Both the position numbers and the translations under genes were made by a program. A stretch of 28,510 bases of DNA from an uncultured Acetatifactor sp. (GTDB lineage Bacteria > Bacillota > Clostridia > Lachnospirales > Lachnospiraceae), in assembly GCA_910585615.1 (NCBI GenBank), contig CAJUFO010000056.1:1-28510 (forward strand), written 5' to 3'. Below are positions 1 to 6,511 of the stretch, piece after piece (the first letter of the stretch is position 1; each line of letters opens with the position of its first letter). Under the pieces are notes generated by a model. It ran no database searches. It was given only the letters and a program-made list of their open reading frames with translations, and was not told the DNA's origin.

Positions 1-39
1 TGGCTTTTTTCCGAAAGACAGCGTAAATGGATTGTTCAT
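1..39 (-). CDS. AAA-family ATPase, N-terminal 13 codons only
   Basis: The minus strand opens with an ATG at 39 and encodes MNNPFTLSFGKKP before the window ends. This N-terminus resembles the start of a family of AAA-type ATP-binding proteins common in Lachnospiraceae, which begin with an NPFTLxFGKxP signature. A GAGG ribosome-binding motif sits about eight bases upstream and a repeat array (49-125) lies directly in front. No ATPase motif is in the window, so the assignment rests on recall of the N-terminal signature and stays tentative. Confidence 0.5.
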   Translation of the reverse strand, partial: MNNPFTLSFGKKP

Positions 40-48
40 GGCGGCCTC

Positions 49-125
49 TTATATAACTTTACTATTTTTATATAACTCTATATAACATTATATAACTTTG
101 TATCTATTATATAACCTTATATAAC
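49..125. repeat. Helically phased array of TTATATAAC repeats
   Basis: Six copies of a 9-base unit (TTATATAAC five times, CTATATAAC once) start at 49, 68, 78, 88, 107 and 117. Steps are 19, 10, 10, 19 and 10 bases, so all copies sit on one face of the helix, with degenerate units where the two missing copies would fall (about 58 and 98). The core TTATATAA is its own reverse complement. The array covers the promoter and leader region of the ATPase gene that starts at 39. An operator for a cooperatively binding protein, perhaps the ATPase itself, is an inference. Confidence 0.75.
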
Positions 126-198
126 TTCGTGTCAACCCAAATCCATAAGAAAACCGGGAACCTGTCTCCAGATTCCCGGCCTGTGGCTCTCTATGGCT

Positions 199-438
199 TC
201 AGCCCACCCTCTCCCTGACAAGAAAAGGTTCTATCTCTTCCAGTATCGTCGTATCGTCGGAATCCCATATCAGCCGCTGGGGCTGCGCCAGATCAAGGGC
301 GAACACGCCCAGAATCGATTTCGCGTCTACGATACGGCGGCCGGAGCCCAACTCGAAATTGGCATCTGCCATACTGACTGTATTCACAAAGTCCCTTACC
401 TGATCCACATCCTCAAACTTAACCAATACCTGCTGCAT
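199..438 (-). CDS. HPr-like protein lacking the phosphorylatable histidine
   Basis: A 79-residue protein of HPr size. The central part RRIVDAKSILGVFALDL (residues 34-50) matches the second half of HPr, where KSIxG carries the regulatory serine targeted by HPr kinase in Firmicutes. The N-terminal HARPA segment with the catalytic histidine is absent and replaced by DVDQVRDFVNTV. Transfer of phosphate in a sugar phosphotransferase system is therefore unlikely, and a regulatory role like that of Crh is possible. The start at 438 follows an AGGAAAGG ribosome site, and a good promoter lies at 508-536. The gene stands alone. Confidence 0.75.
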   Translation of the reverse strand: MQQVLVKFEDVDQVRDFVNTVSMADANFELGSGRRIVDAKSILGVFALDLAQPQRLIWDSDDTTILEEIEPFLVRERVG

Positions 439-464
439 AACTAGTACCTTTCCTCGCCTTTCTC

Positions 465-490
465 CGGAGCATCGCTCCGACTATTTTTTT
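465..490 (+). terminator. Hairpin plus T-tract on the plus strand within the HPr-like leader
   Basis: CGGAGC (465-470) and GCTCCG (474-479) form a perfect 6-bp stem with a 3-base loop, followed on the plus strand by ACTATTTTTTT. This is a short intrinsic-terminator shape for plus-strand transcripts, but no plus-strand gene precedes it. For the HPr-like mRNA (minus strand) the same hairpin falls in the 5' leader without a U-tract. It may block antisense transcription or stabilise the leader. Confidence 0.35.
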
Positions 491-507
491 CTCTTTTCCG
501 AGGAAAA

Positions 508-536
508 ATAATATATCAGGTTCTTCTTTTTGTAAA
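508..536 (-). promoter_or_regulatory. Sigma-A-type promoter of the HPr-like gene
   Basis: On the minus strand TTTACA (531-536) is followed after 17 bases by TATTAT (508-513). The predicted transcription start is near 501, giving a leader of roughly 60 bases before the ATG at 438. Confidence 0.6.
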
Positions 537-761
537 TTGTCGTTTTCCATAATCTTTTTAGATTATTTTGTGTATTTTCATGGATCCGTTTCCACTGTTT
601 ATGCAGACTGCCCAGCAGGCATCGTCCATTGAAATCCCGTGTATGTCACTATGAGATAAAGTAAAGTCTACGGACGATGCGAGGCCCCGGCCGGAGCCTC
701 AAAGCGGCTTCCTGACAGGAATCCGGAGCCGCTTCCCGGAAACGCAACCTGCCCCAGATTC
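537..761. other. Intergenic stretch with two inverted repeats
   Basis: No gene is supported between the HPr-like promoter and the dipeptidase stop. Two structures are visible. ATAATCT (549-555) and AGATTAT (560-566) form a 7-bp AT-rich hairpin with a TTTT loop. GCATCGTCC (619-627) and GGACGATGC (672-680) are a perfect 9-bp inverted repeat 44 bases apart. Their function is unknown. Confidence 0.4.
702..734 (-). terminator. Hairpin downstream of the dipeptidase gene
   Basis: AAGCGGCT (702-709) and AGCCGCTT (727-734) pair perfectly, 28 bases beyond the dipeptidase stop codon. In the direction of transcription only three T residues follow, so it is a weak terminator or a 3'-end stabilising hairpin. 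Confidence 0.35.
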
Positions 762-1847
762 TCATCCCAGCGTATCCCGGTACACCCGTAGCACGTTTCC
801 ATAAAAAATCTTGTCCAGCTCCCCTTCCGAGAATCCGGCCTCATGGAGGGCCTCCCAGAGCCGCTCCATGCCCTGGGCCCCGGGGAGCTGCGCGTGGGTG
901 GGGATGCCGTCGAAATCGCTGCCCAGCCCCAGGACCTCCACGCCGCCCACCCTGGCGATGTGCTCCGCATGGCGCACCACCGCCGCGATGGTGCCGGGAT
1001 TCTCCTGTCCCACCGGCTTCTCCTCCAGGAAGTCCGGGCAGAAGTTCAGCCCCGTGACGCCTCCCCTGTCTGCCAGCTTCCTGATCATATCGTCCGTCAG
1101 GTTCCGCACGTTGGGGCACACCGCCCGGGCGTTGGAGTGGCTGGCCACGAAGGGTTTCCTCGTCACCTCCAGCACGTCCAGGAAGCCCGCGTCGGACAGA
1201 TGGGACACATCGGGGATAATGCCCAGGCGCTCCATCTCCTCCACGAACTCCCTGCCCCTGGGGGTGAGGCCTCCCGTCACATTGGGCGTATGCATGCAGG
1301 CGTCCCGGGCGGCCTGCACCGCCAGGCGCTGCAGCTCCCACCCTTCCGTTCCCGGCGTGCATTTGCGCAGCCTCTCCCCGGCCTCCTCCAGTCTCTCCCG
1401 CAGGAATCCATCGAAATTAGGATGGCCGATCTCATTATCGAAATTCCAGGTAAGAGTAATCATCCGGACGCCCATCCGGTAGAGCTCGCCCAGCTTTTCC
1501 AGCTCCCCTTTGCACACGCCGCCCTCCTCCACGGTGAGCAGGGAGGAAAGCTTGCCGTCCGCCTCATTGCGCCCGATGTCCTCATAGCGCAGCACCGGGG
1601 CCAGGATGTCCCGGTTGCGCTCCAGCTCCTCCAGATAGTATCGGTACATGGCGCACACCGCCTCCCATGGATCCCCGCACCTGCCTAGGGGGATGAACAT
1701 GGCAAAATTCTGCAGCAGGTAATGGCTCTCCCGCAGCCGCTCCAAGTCGATGTGGCCGCTGTTGCGCCGCAGGGACTGGGGCTTCCCCTCTTCCTTTAGA
1801 TGAAACAGTCCGCCAATCGTGTCGCAATGCATGTCTATGACTTTCAT
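762..1847 (-). CDS. Membrane dipeptidase family (peptidase M19)
   Basis: A 361-residue zinc peptidase of the renal-dipeptidase family, expected to hydrolyse dipeptides, possibly including D-amino-acid-containing ones. Metal-site motifs appear in family order: MHCDT near the N-terminus (His and Asp), the bridging glutamate in LLTVEEGG, histidines in PDVSHLSD and VASHSNARA, and GLGSDFDGIP near the C-terminus. The length is usual. An ATG at 1859 is in frame, but it belongs to the sequence ATGGAGG, which is itself the ribosome site for the ATG at 1847 (GGAGG, seven bases away), so 1847 is preferred. No signal peptide or membrane segment is seen, so it probably acts in the cytoplasm. The upstream same-strand neighbour is the permease gene, 221 bases away. 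Confidence 0.9.
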   Translation of the reverse strand: MKVIDMHCDTIGGLFHLKEEGKPQSLRRNSGHIDLERLRESHYLLQNFAMFIPLGRCGDPWEAVCAMYRYYLEELERNRDILAPVLRYEDIGRNEADGKLSSLLTVEEGGVCKGELEKLGELYRMGVRMITLTWNFDNEIGHPNFDGFLRERLEEAGERLRKCTPGTEGWELQRLAVQAARDACMHTPNVTGGLTPRGREFVEEMERLGIIPDVSHLSDAGFLDVLEVTRKPFVASHSNARAVCPNVRNLTDDMIRKLADRGGVTGLNFCPDFLEEKPVGQENPGTIAAVVRHAEHIARVGGVEVLGLGSDFDGIPTHAQLPGAQGMERLWEALHEAGFSEGELDKIFYGNVLRVYRDTLG

Positions 1848-1934
1848 ACTGACCTCCATTCCGCCGTCTTCGCCAACGGCTCAATCATAATCGGCTGGCC
1901 CATGCCGTGTCCTTTACGGCCGCGCCACGCTCCC

Positions 1935-1983
1935 GATATTGTTACAGCCCAGTCGGAGACTGAGCTGCAGCTTTAACGATATC
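1935..1983 (+). other. Long interrupted hairpin between permease and dipeptidase genes
   Basis: GATATTGTTA (1935-1944) pairs with TAACGATATC (1974-1983), and inside it CAGCCCAGTC (1945-1954) pairs with GACTGAGCTG (1958-1967), with a 6-base bulge (1968-1973). The outer stem is complete only in the plus-strand RNA, where the mismatch becomes G-U; a C-T-rich tract follows. It could be a transcription boundary downstream of the permease gene, but a clean U-tract is missing on either strand. Confidence 0.4.
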
Positions 1984-2006
1984 CTTTTCTCATTTCGCCT
2001 GGGGCT

Positions 2007-2040
2007 TATCTTCCCTGACCGCGAAATCCGCCCCGTTATC
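2007..2040 (-). repeat. Degenerate copy of the permease gene's 3' end
   Basis: Positions 2007-2040 align with 2070-2104, which encode the last residues and stop of the permease, at about 80% identity with one single-base gap. Read in the same direction the copy spells NGADFAVRED, against TGVDFAVRGR in the true C-terminus. This looks like a decayed tandem duplication, or the trace of an earlier longer C-terminus. Confidence 0.6.
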
Positions 2041-2068
2041 GGCAAAGGCAGTGCGGTTCTTCCCCGGC

Positions 2069-3469
2069 CTATCTTCCCCTCACCGCGAAGTCCACGCCCG
2101 TATCGCTGGGCCTGTCGTCATCGAACTTGTAATCCTTTCCGGGAAGCACCGCGTTCAGGATGATGCCTGTCAAAGCGCCTACGGCGATGCCCGAGAAGCT
2201 GATGTTCAAATCCCCGATGGCAAAGCCCACGGAGCCAGCTGCACTATAGTTGATGCCGATGGACAGCACTAAGATCAATGCCGCGATGATGACATTGCGG
2301 GTCTTGGAGAAGTCCACCTGGGTCTCCACGATGTTGCGCACGCCCACCGCCGAGATCATGCCGTACAGCACCAGCGACACACCGCCACAGGTGGCAGTGG
2401 GCATACAGCCGATGATCGCGGCGAACTTGGGCGAGAAGGAAAACAGGATCGCGAACACCGCCGCCATCCGTACTACAAGCGGGTCGTACACCTTTGTCAG
2501 CGCCAGCACACCTGTATTCTCGCCGTATGTGGTATTGGCCGGCGCCCCGAAGAGCGCAGCCATAATCGTAGCCAGGCCGTCCCCCAGAAGCGTCCGGTGG
2601 AGCCCCGGCTCCTTGATGAAGTTCTTCCCTACAGTAGAAGATATGGCGGAGACATCGCCGATATGCTCCACAATCGTGGCCAGCGCGATAGGCATGATCG
2701 TAATCACGGAAGTGATCAGCAGGGACGCGTCGCCCTCCGACAGCGCCCAGAAAGCCGTCTGGTTCCAGTGGATGGGCAGTCCGATCCAGCCTGCCTCCTT
2801 CACCGCGGTAAAGTCCACCCGTCCCATGACGGCCGCCAGCACATAGGAGCCGATTACGCCGATGATGATGGGCACGATTTTCACCATGCCCTTGCCCCAG
2901 ATATTACAGACGATCACCAACGCGATGGCCACGATGGCGATCAGCCAGTCGGAGGAACAGTTGTCGATGGCGGACTGGGAAAGGGTCAGGCCGATGGCGA
3001 TGATGATAGGCCCTGTCACGATGGGCGGGAAGAACCGCATCACCTTCCCTGTGCCGAAGAGCTTGATCAGAAGGGCCAGAAGCAGGTACACCAGCCCCGC
3101 GCAGGCCACGCCGAAGCAGGCATAGGGCAGGAGCCTCGAATTGTCCGCCGCGTTCCCCGCAGCGTCCGTCATAGGCGCGATAGCCGCGTATCCGCCCAGG
3201 AACGCGAAGGAGGAACCCAGGAACGCGGGCACCTTCCCCTTGGTCAGCAAATGGAACAGCAATGTGCCCAGCCCCGCGAACAGCAATGTGGTGGACACGT
3301 CAAGGCCTGTCAGCATGGGCACCAGTATGGTGGCGCCGAACATGGCAAACATGTGCTGGACCCCCAGCACCAGTACCTTGGGCGCTCCCAGGGCCTTCGC
3401 ATCATAGATGCAGGCGTCGCCGATGCCCTTACCGCCGACCCCGGAAGCCGTTTTCTTTTTCTCGCTCAT
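2069..3469 (-). CDS. Uracil/xanthine permease, NCS2 (UraA-type)
   Basis: A 466-residue polytopic membrane protein that imports a nucleobase, most likely uracil, with protons. It follows E. coli UraA closely: QHMFAMFGATILVP near residue 40, KGKVPAFLGSSFAF in the first core repeat, VEHIGDV (the glutamate equivalent to UraA Glu241), PNTTYGENTGV (equivalent to Glu290) and GGVSLVLYGMI. About 12-14 hydrophobic segments are present. Xanthine or other bases cannot be excluded. The ATG at 3469 follows an AGGAGGAAG ribosome site. The leader is about 145 bases; I found no convincing PyrR-binding loop or purine riboswitch in it. The C-terminal coding sequence is partly duplicated just downstream. Confidence 0.88.
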   Translation of the reverse strand: MSEKKKTASGVGGKGIGDACIYDAKALGAPKVLVLGVQHMFAMFGATILVPMLTGLDVSTTLLFAGLGTLLFHLLTKGKVPAFLGSSFAFLGGYAAIAPMTDAAGNAADNSRLLPYACFGVACAGLVYLLLALLIKLFGTGKVMRFFPPIVTGPIIIAIGLTLSQSAIDNCSSDWLIAIVAIALVIVCNIWGKGMVKIVPIIIGVIGSYVLAAVMGRVDFTAVKEAGWIGLPIHWNQTAFWALSEGDASLLITSVITIMPIALATIVEHIGDVSAISSTVGKNFIKEPGLHRTLLGDGLATIMAALFGAPANTTYGENTGVLALTKVYDPLVVRMAAVFAILFSFSPKFAAIIGCMPTATCGGVSLVLYGMISAVGVRNIVETQVDFSKTRNVIIAALILVLSIGINYSAAGSVGFAIGDLNISFSGIAVGALTGIILNAVLPGKDYKFDDDRPSDTGVDFAVRGR

Positions 3470-3621
3470 GAACTCTTCCTCCTGTATCCGTCAGACAGAT
3501 CTCCCCCACCTGACTGAATCCGTGCCGTCACAGGACATTCCGCAGCCTTTTCCGCGTCCCGTCCACGTATGGCTCCTCATAGTAAGAGGCTGCAGCCGCT
3601 AAACCACAACCTCTGACAATT

Positions 3622-3650
3622 ATCATAATATTTCTTTCCCCATCCGTCAA
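3622..3650 (-). promoter_or_regulatory. Sigma-A-type promoter of the permease gene
   Basis: TTGACG (3645-3650) and TATGAT (3622-3627) lie 17 bases apart on the minus strand, directly downstream of the SGNH gene's stop codon, so the permease is probably transcribed independently of it. Confidence 0.7.
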
Positions 3651-3666
3651 GAAGAATTCATAAAAA

Positions 3667-4743
3667 CTATGGACTAACCGATACCGCGTGAGTCTTCAGA
3701 AAATCCTTCCAGATATCGATGTACACCGCCTTCAGGTGCACCCCGTCAAAAGTGTACTCCGGCACCATGCCTCCGCTTTCATCGCAGACCAGCGGGTTCA
3801 CGTCCAGGAAGAAGACATGCTCGTTGTCCGCCAGCCGGGCGATCCCCTCGTTGCGGGCGATGATGCCCTCGTTGTTGATATAATCCCCCTGCTCCGAGCG
3901 CTCCGTGGTCACCTTGATGATGGCCTGCAGATAGATGACCGCATCCGGCTGCAGCTCCCGCAGATGGGCCACCGCCGCCTCATAGGCCTCCAGGAAGGAC
4001 TCCACAGTGCCCGTCCCCATCTCGTTGATGCCTATCATCAGGTAAATCTTGGCAAAGGAATTCTGCTGCAGGGCCTCCTCCACGGTAATCTTCCCGTTCT
4101 CGCCGGGCACGATTTCCGCCTCGAACATCTCGTACACCGTCAGTCCCGTGGAGGCATAGAATGCCGCCGTGTCCTCCAGGCCGCCGTACTCGAAGAGCCC
4201 CATGGTCCTGGAATCCCCGATGAACACCGCGTCCGCGAAATAATCGTCCTCCACGGTCATGTAGGCCGCCTCCCCGGGCGGATTGTCCTCAGCACCGCCC
4301 TCAGGAGGGTTAGCCTCCGGCGGATTCTGGCCCTCCTCTCCCGGCTCCTGAGACTGGCCGCCGTCTGGCGGCTGCGCAGAGCCGCTTTCCCCGGTCTCCC
4401 CATCCGGCGGCGGGGCCTCGTTTCCGCTGCCTGATACGGTTCCCTGAATCCCGTCCTCTCCCTCCGTCACCAGGCCGCCCTCTGCATCTTTCTCTACACT
4501 GTTACCGGAACCGCTGTCCGGGGAGACCGTACCCTCCGGTTCCCCCACATCCTGGCCAGTCTCCGCATCCCCCAGGACGCTTCCGTCAGCAGGCAGCACG
4601 TCTTTCCCTTTTTGCCTGTCATACCAGCTTTTCACCTCCCACAAAGGCTCCGCATAGACCTGCCATCCGTCCACACGGGTCAGATATATGATTCCCATCC
4701 CCACCAGCAGTATCAGATAAGACCATTTTTTCAGCCATTTCAT
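3667..4743 (-). CDS. Membrane-anchored SGNH/GDSL hydrolase, partner of the MBOAT protein
   Basis: A 358-residue protein with one N-terminal membrane segment (about residues 8-22), a long Pro/Gly/Glu/Asp-rich linker (about 50-160) and an extracellular SGNH domain. The nucleophile block is FIGDSRT (Ser178), the oxyanion block is GIN (238-240), and the Asp-His pair is DGVH (333-336). In such domains the hydrolase fold often acts as the acyl transferase or esterase acting after an MBOAT protein. It lies 66 bases downstream of the MBOAT gene on the same strand, which supports joint O-acylation of a cell-wall or surface polymer. The polymer cannot be told from sequence. The ATG at 4743 has an AGGTGATG site upstream. 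Confidence 0.82.
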   Translation of the reverse strand: MKWLKKWSYLILLVGMGIIYLTRVDGWQVYAEPLWEVKSWYDRQKGKDVLPADGSVLGDAETGQDVGEPEGTVSPDSGSGNSVEKDAEGGLVTEGEDGIQGTVSGSGNEAPPPDGETGESGSAQPPDGGQSQEPGEEGQNPPEANPPEGGAEDNPPGEAAYMTVEDDYFADAVFIGDSRTMGLFEYGGLEDTAAFYASTGLTVYEMFEAEIVPGENGKITVEEALQQNSFAKIYLMIGINEMGTGTVESFLEAYEAAVAHLRELQPDAVIYLQAIIKVTTERSEQGDYINNEGIIARNEGIARLADNEHVFFLDVNPLVCDESGGMVPEYTFDGVHLKAVYIDIWKDFLKTHAVSVSP

Positions 4744-4809
4744 ATATTCATCACCTAATTCTATTTCCCACGATTCGCGGCAAGTCCGTACAAACGTCCC
4801 GCTTGCCGC

Positions 4810-6234
4810 CTAAAAATTCAGGTACATGAAAGGATTATTCCCCTCCCTCTGCAGCCGCCAGACACAAATCCAGAACAGCACCGCCAGCAGAGACATCACC
4901 AGCCAGCTGTCCTTGAAGCGCCGAAACAGCTTCTGCAGCAGCGGCGTGGAGGCAATGGCCCCCAGGGCGAGCAGCAGTCCGTAATTCACCAGGGCCTTGT
5001 GCCAGTCTCCCGCGCTGACCCGGATGCCCGGAACCACACGGAACATCCTGCCCAGGAAAATCTGCAGCTGGCCGATGTCCGTGACGGCGAAGCATACCCA
5101 GGTAATAGGAATGTACGCCCACACAAAGAGACGGTTCAGCAGCTTTCCCGGCACCTTTTCCAGCACGGCCATCACGCCCAGGGCATCCAGCTGCCGCTCT
5201 ACCACGATGGCCAGCCATAAAAGCATCCCCCATATCAGGAAATTGCCCGTGCTCCCATGCCAGACGGACGTCAATATCCATACCGCCAGCAGATGGCACA
5301 CCGTCCGGTACTCCCCTTTCCGGTTCCCGCCCAGAGGGATGTACACATACTTCCGGAACCACCCTCCCAATGTCACATGCCATCTGCGGTAGAAATCCCG
5401 GACGGAGGTGGCCATGTAGGGGTTCTTGAAATTCTCCGGCAATGTGAAGCCCAGCATCCTGCCCAGGCCCATGGCCATCAGGGAATACCCGTAGAAGTCG
5501 AAATATATCTTCAGGGAATAGGCGATGGCCGCCAGCCAGGCCAGCGGCGTGGAGATGCTCTCGAAGCCTGTGACCTGCACCTCCTGCCACAGCAGGCCGA
5601 TCCTGTCCGCCAGGAGCACCTTGGCCGCCAGCCCCATGGTGAACACCTTCAGCCCCTCCTGTATCCCCTTTGCCGAGAATTCCCGGGAGGCCATGTTCTT
5701 CCGAAGCTCCCCATAACCTACGATAGGGCCTGACAGCAGCTGGGGGAACATGGCGATATAGGTGGCGAACTTCAGGAAAGAGGGCTCCCTGCGCTGGTCC
5801 CCCCGATAGACGTCTATCAGGTAGGAGAGGATCTGGAACGTATAGAAGCTGATGCCCAAGGGCAGCGAGTCCCCTATCTTCCCATATTTGAACAACCCCA
5901 GCATCCCCACATTGTACAGGATGGCCATGGCGAATGTCACCTTGCGCCTTCTATTTAGTTTTGATTTATTCCTTCTAAGCCCCCTCTTCTCTCCCGTATC
6001 CTCGCCCGCGCGTCCTGTCCTGTGCTGCTCCCTTCGTGCAATGTGCAGGCCAAAGAAGTAATTGACCAGAATGGACAGCATGAGAAGCGGCAGGTACCTC
6101 TGCTCCCCATAGGCATAAAAAATAAGACTTCCTGACAGAAGCGTCACATTTTTCATCCTCTTGGGGACCAGACTGTAAATAATCAAAAATAACGGAAGAA
6201 AGAAGAGTAAGAATTCTATGCTACTGAATACCAA
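4810..6234 (-). CDS. MBOAT family O-acyltransferase (AlgI/DltB-like)
   Basis: A 474-residue polytopic membrane protein that should pass acyl groups, typically acetyl, across the membrane. The N-terminus MVFSSIEFLLFFLP is typical of the AlgI-like group. The family core is RDFYRRWHVTLGGWFRKYV (residues 279-297), followed by the catalytic histidine in TSVWHGS (His326). The start codon is TTG at 6234: an in-frame stop lies two codons upstream and homologous N-termini begin exactly here. The ribosome site is weak, so translation may be modest. The basic insert at residues 68-98 forms a cytoplasmic loop. The gene precedes the SGNH hydrolase gene in an apparent operon. Confidence 0.88.
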   Translation of the reverse strand: MVFSSIEFLLFFLPLFLIIYSLVPKRMKNVTLLSGSLIFYAYGEQRYLPLLMLSILVNYFFGLHIARREQHRTGRAGEDTGEKRGLRRNKSKLNRRRKVTFAMAILYNVGMLGLFKYGKIGDSLPLGISFYTFQILSYLIDVYRGDQRREPSFLKFATYIAMFPQLLSGPIVGYGELRKNMASREFSAKGIQEGLKVFTMGLAAKVLLADRIGLLWQEVQVTGFESISTPLAWLAAIAYSLKIYFDFYGYSLMAMGLGRMLGFTLPENFKNPYMATSVRDFYRRWHVTLGGWFRKYVYIPLGGNRKGEYRTVCHLLAVWILTSVWHGSTGNFLIWGMLLWLAIVVERQLDALGVMAVLEKVPGKLLNRLFVWAYIPITWVCFAVTDIGQLQIFLGRMFRVVPGIRVSAGDWHKALVNYGLLLALGAIASTPLLQKLFRRFKDSWLVMSLLAVLFWICVWRLQREGNNPFMYLNF

Positions 6235-6277
6235 GAATCATCACATCTTTCACCGGTTGTTGTCATATCAGGTTCTC

Positions 6278-6304
6278 ATATCGAGTTCCTATATACAATA
6301 CTAA
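6278..6304 (-). promoter_or_regulatory. Weak sigma-28-like promoter upstream of the MBOAT gene
   Basis: On the minus strand TTAG is followed by 15 bases and CTCGATAT, compared with the sigma-28/SigD consensus TAAA-N15-GCCGATAT. The -10 element fits fairly well and the -35 poorly. It gains interest because the FliD-like gene has a better match and both genes share an upstream element. Confidence 0.25.
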
Positions 6305-6359
6305 CTTGCTTTTGCTCATATTTCAACTTAAAAATAATTAATTTCTCCTTCCAAATCGT

Positions 6360-6389
6360 TACAAAAACGTAGCAATTATGTAAAAATTT
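6360..6389. repeat. Shared 30-bp upstream element, copy A (MBOAT gene)
   Basis: This stretch matches 7870-7899 at about 22 of 30 positions, including an exact 11-mer TAGCAATTATG, with TACAAA before it and AAATTT-like sequence after it. Copy A starts about 125 bases upstream of the MBOAT start codon. Confidence 0.45.
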
Positions 6390-6432
6390 CCTGCGGTCTC
6401 CCTGGAAGCCTGATCCCGTCCTATCCGCATGC

Positions 6433-6484
6433 AAAAGAAAAAGGATGCAAATCCCTCAGATACTGCTCTGGTCGATCTGCATCC
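6433..6484 (-). terminator. Intrinsic terminator of the FliD-like gene
   Basis: On the minus strand GGATGCAGATC pairs with GATTTGCATCC (11 bp including one G-U; outer arms 6478-6484 and 6443-6449), with a further CAGA/TCTG stem in the loop. It is followed by TTTTTCTTTT (6433-6442). The hairpin begins 27 bases after the stop codon. Confidence 0.85.
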
Positions 6485-6511
6485 TTATATTTATGTCCCT
6501 TTCTATCCAGC

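Noticed and set aside
49..125. Array read as a CRISPR or replication iteron set
   Set aside because: Units are 9 bases with spacers of 1 or 10 bases, no cas or rep gene is visible, and the array sits in a promoter. An operator-type array fits better.
811..1688. Long plus-strand and alternate-frame ORFs opposite the dipeptidase
   Set aside because: They are antisense or out-of-frame shadows with no family similarity or ribosome site; the M19 motifs fix the minus-strand frame. The same holds for long shadows at 2597-3517, 10324-11655, 12330-14312, 15809-16708 and 19490-20758.
3470..3621. PyrR-binding loop or purine riboswitch in the permease leader
   Set aside because: The leader is long enough, but I could not find the conserved PyrR loop or the purine aptamer core.
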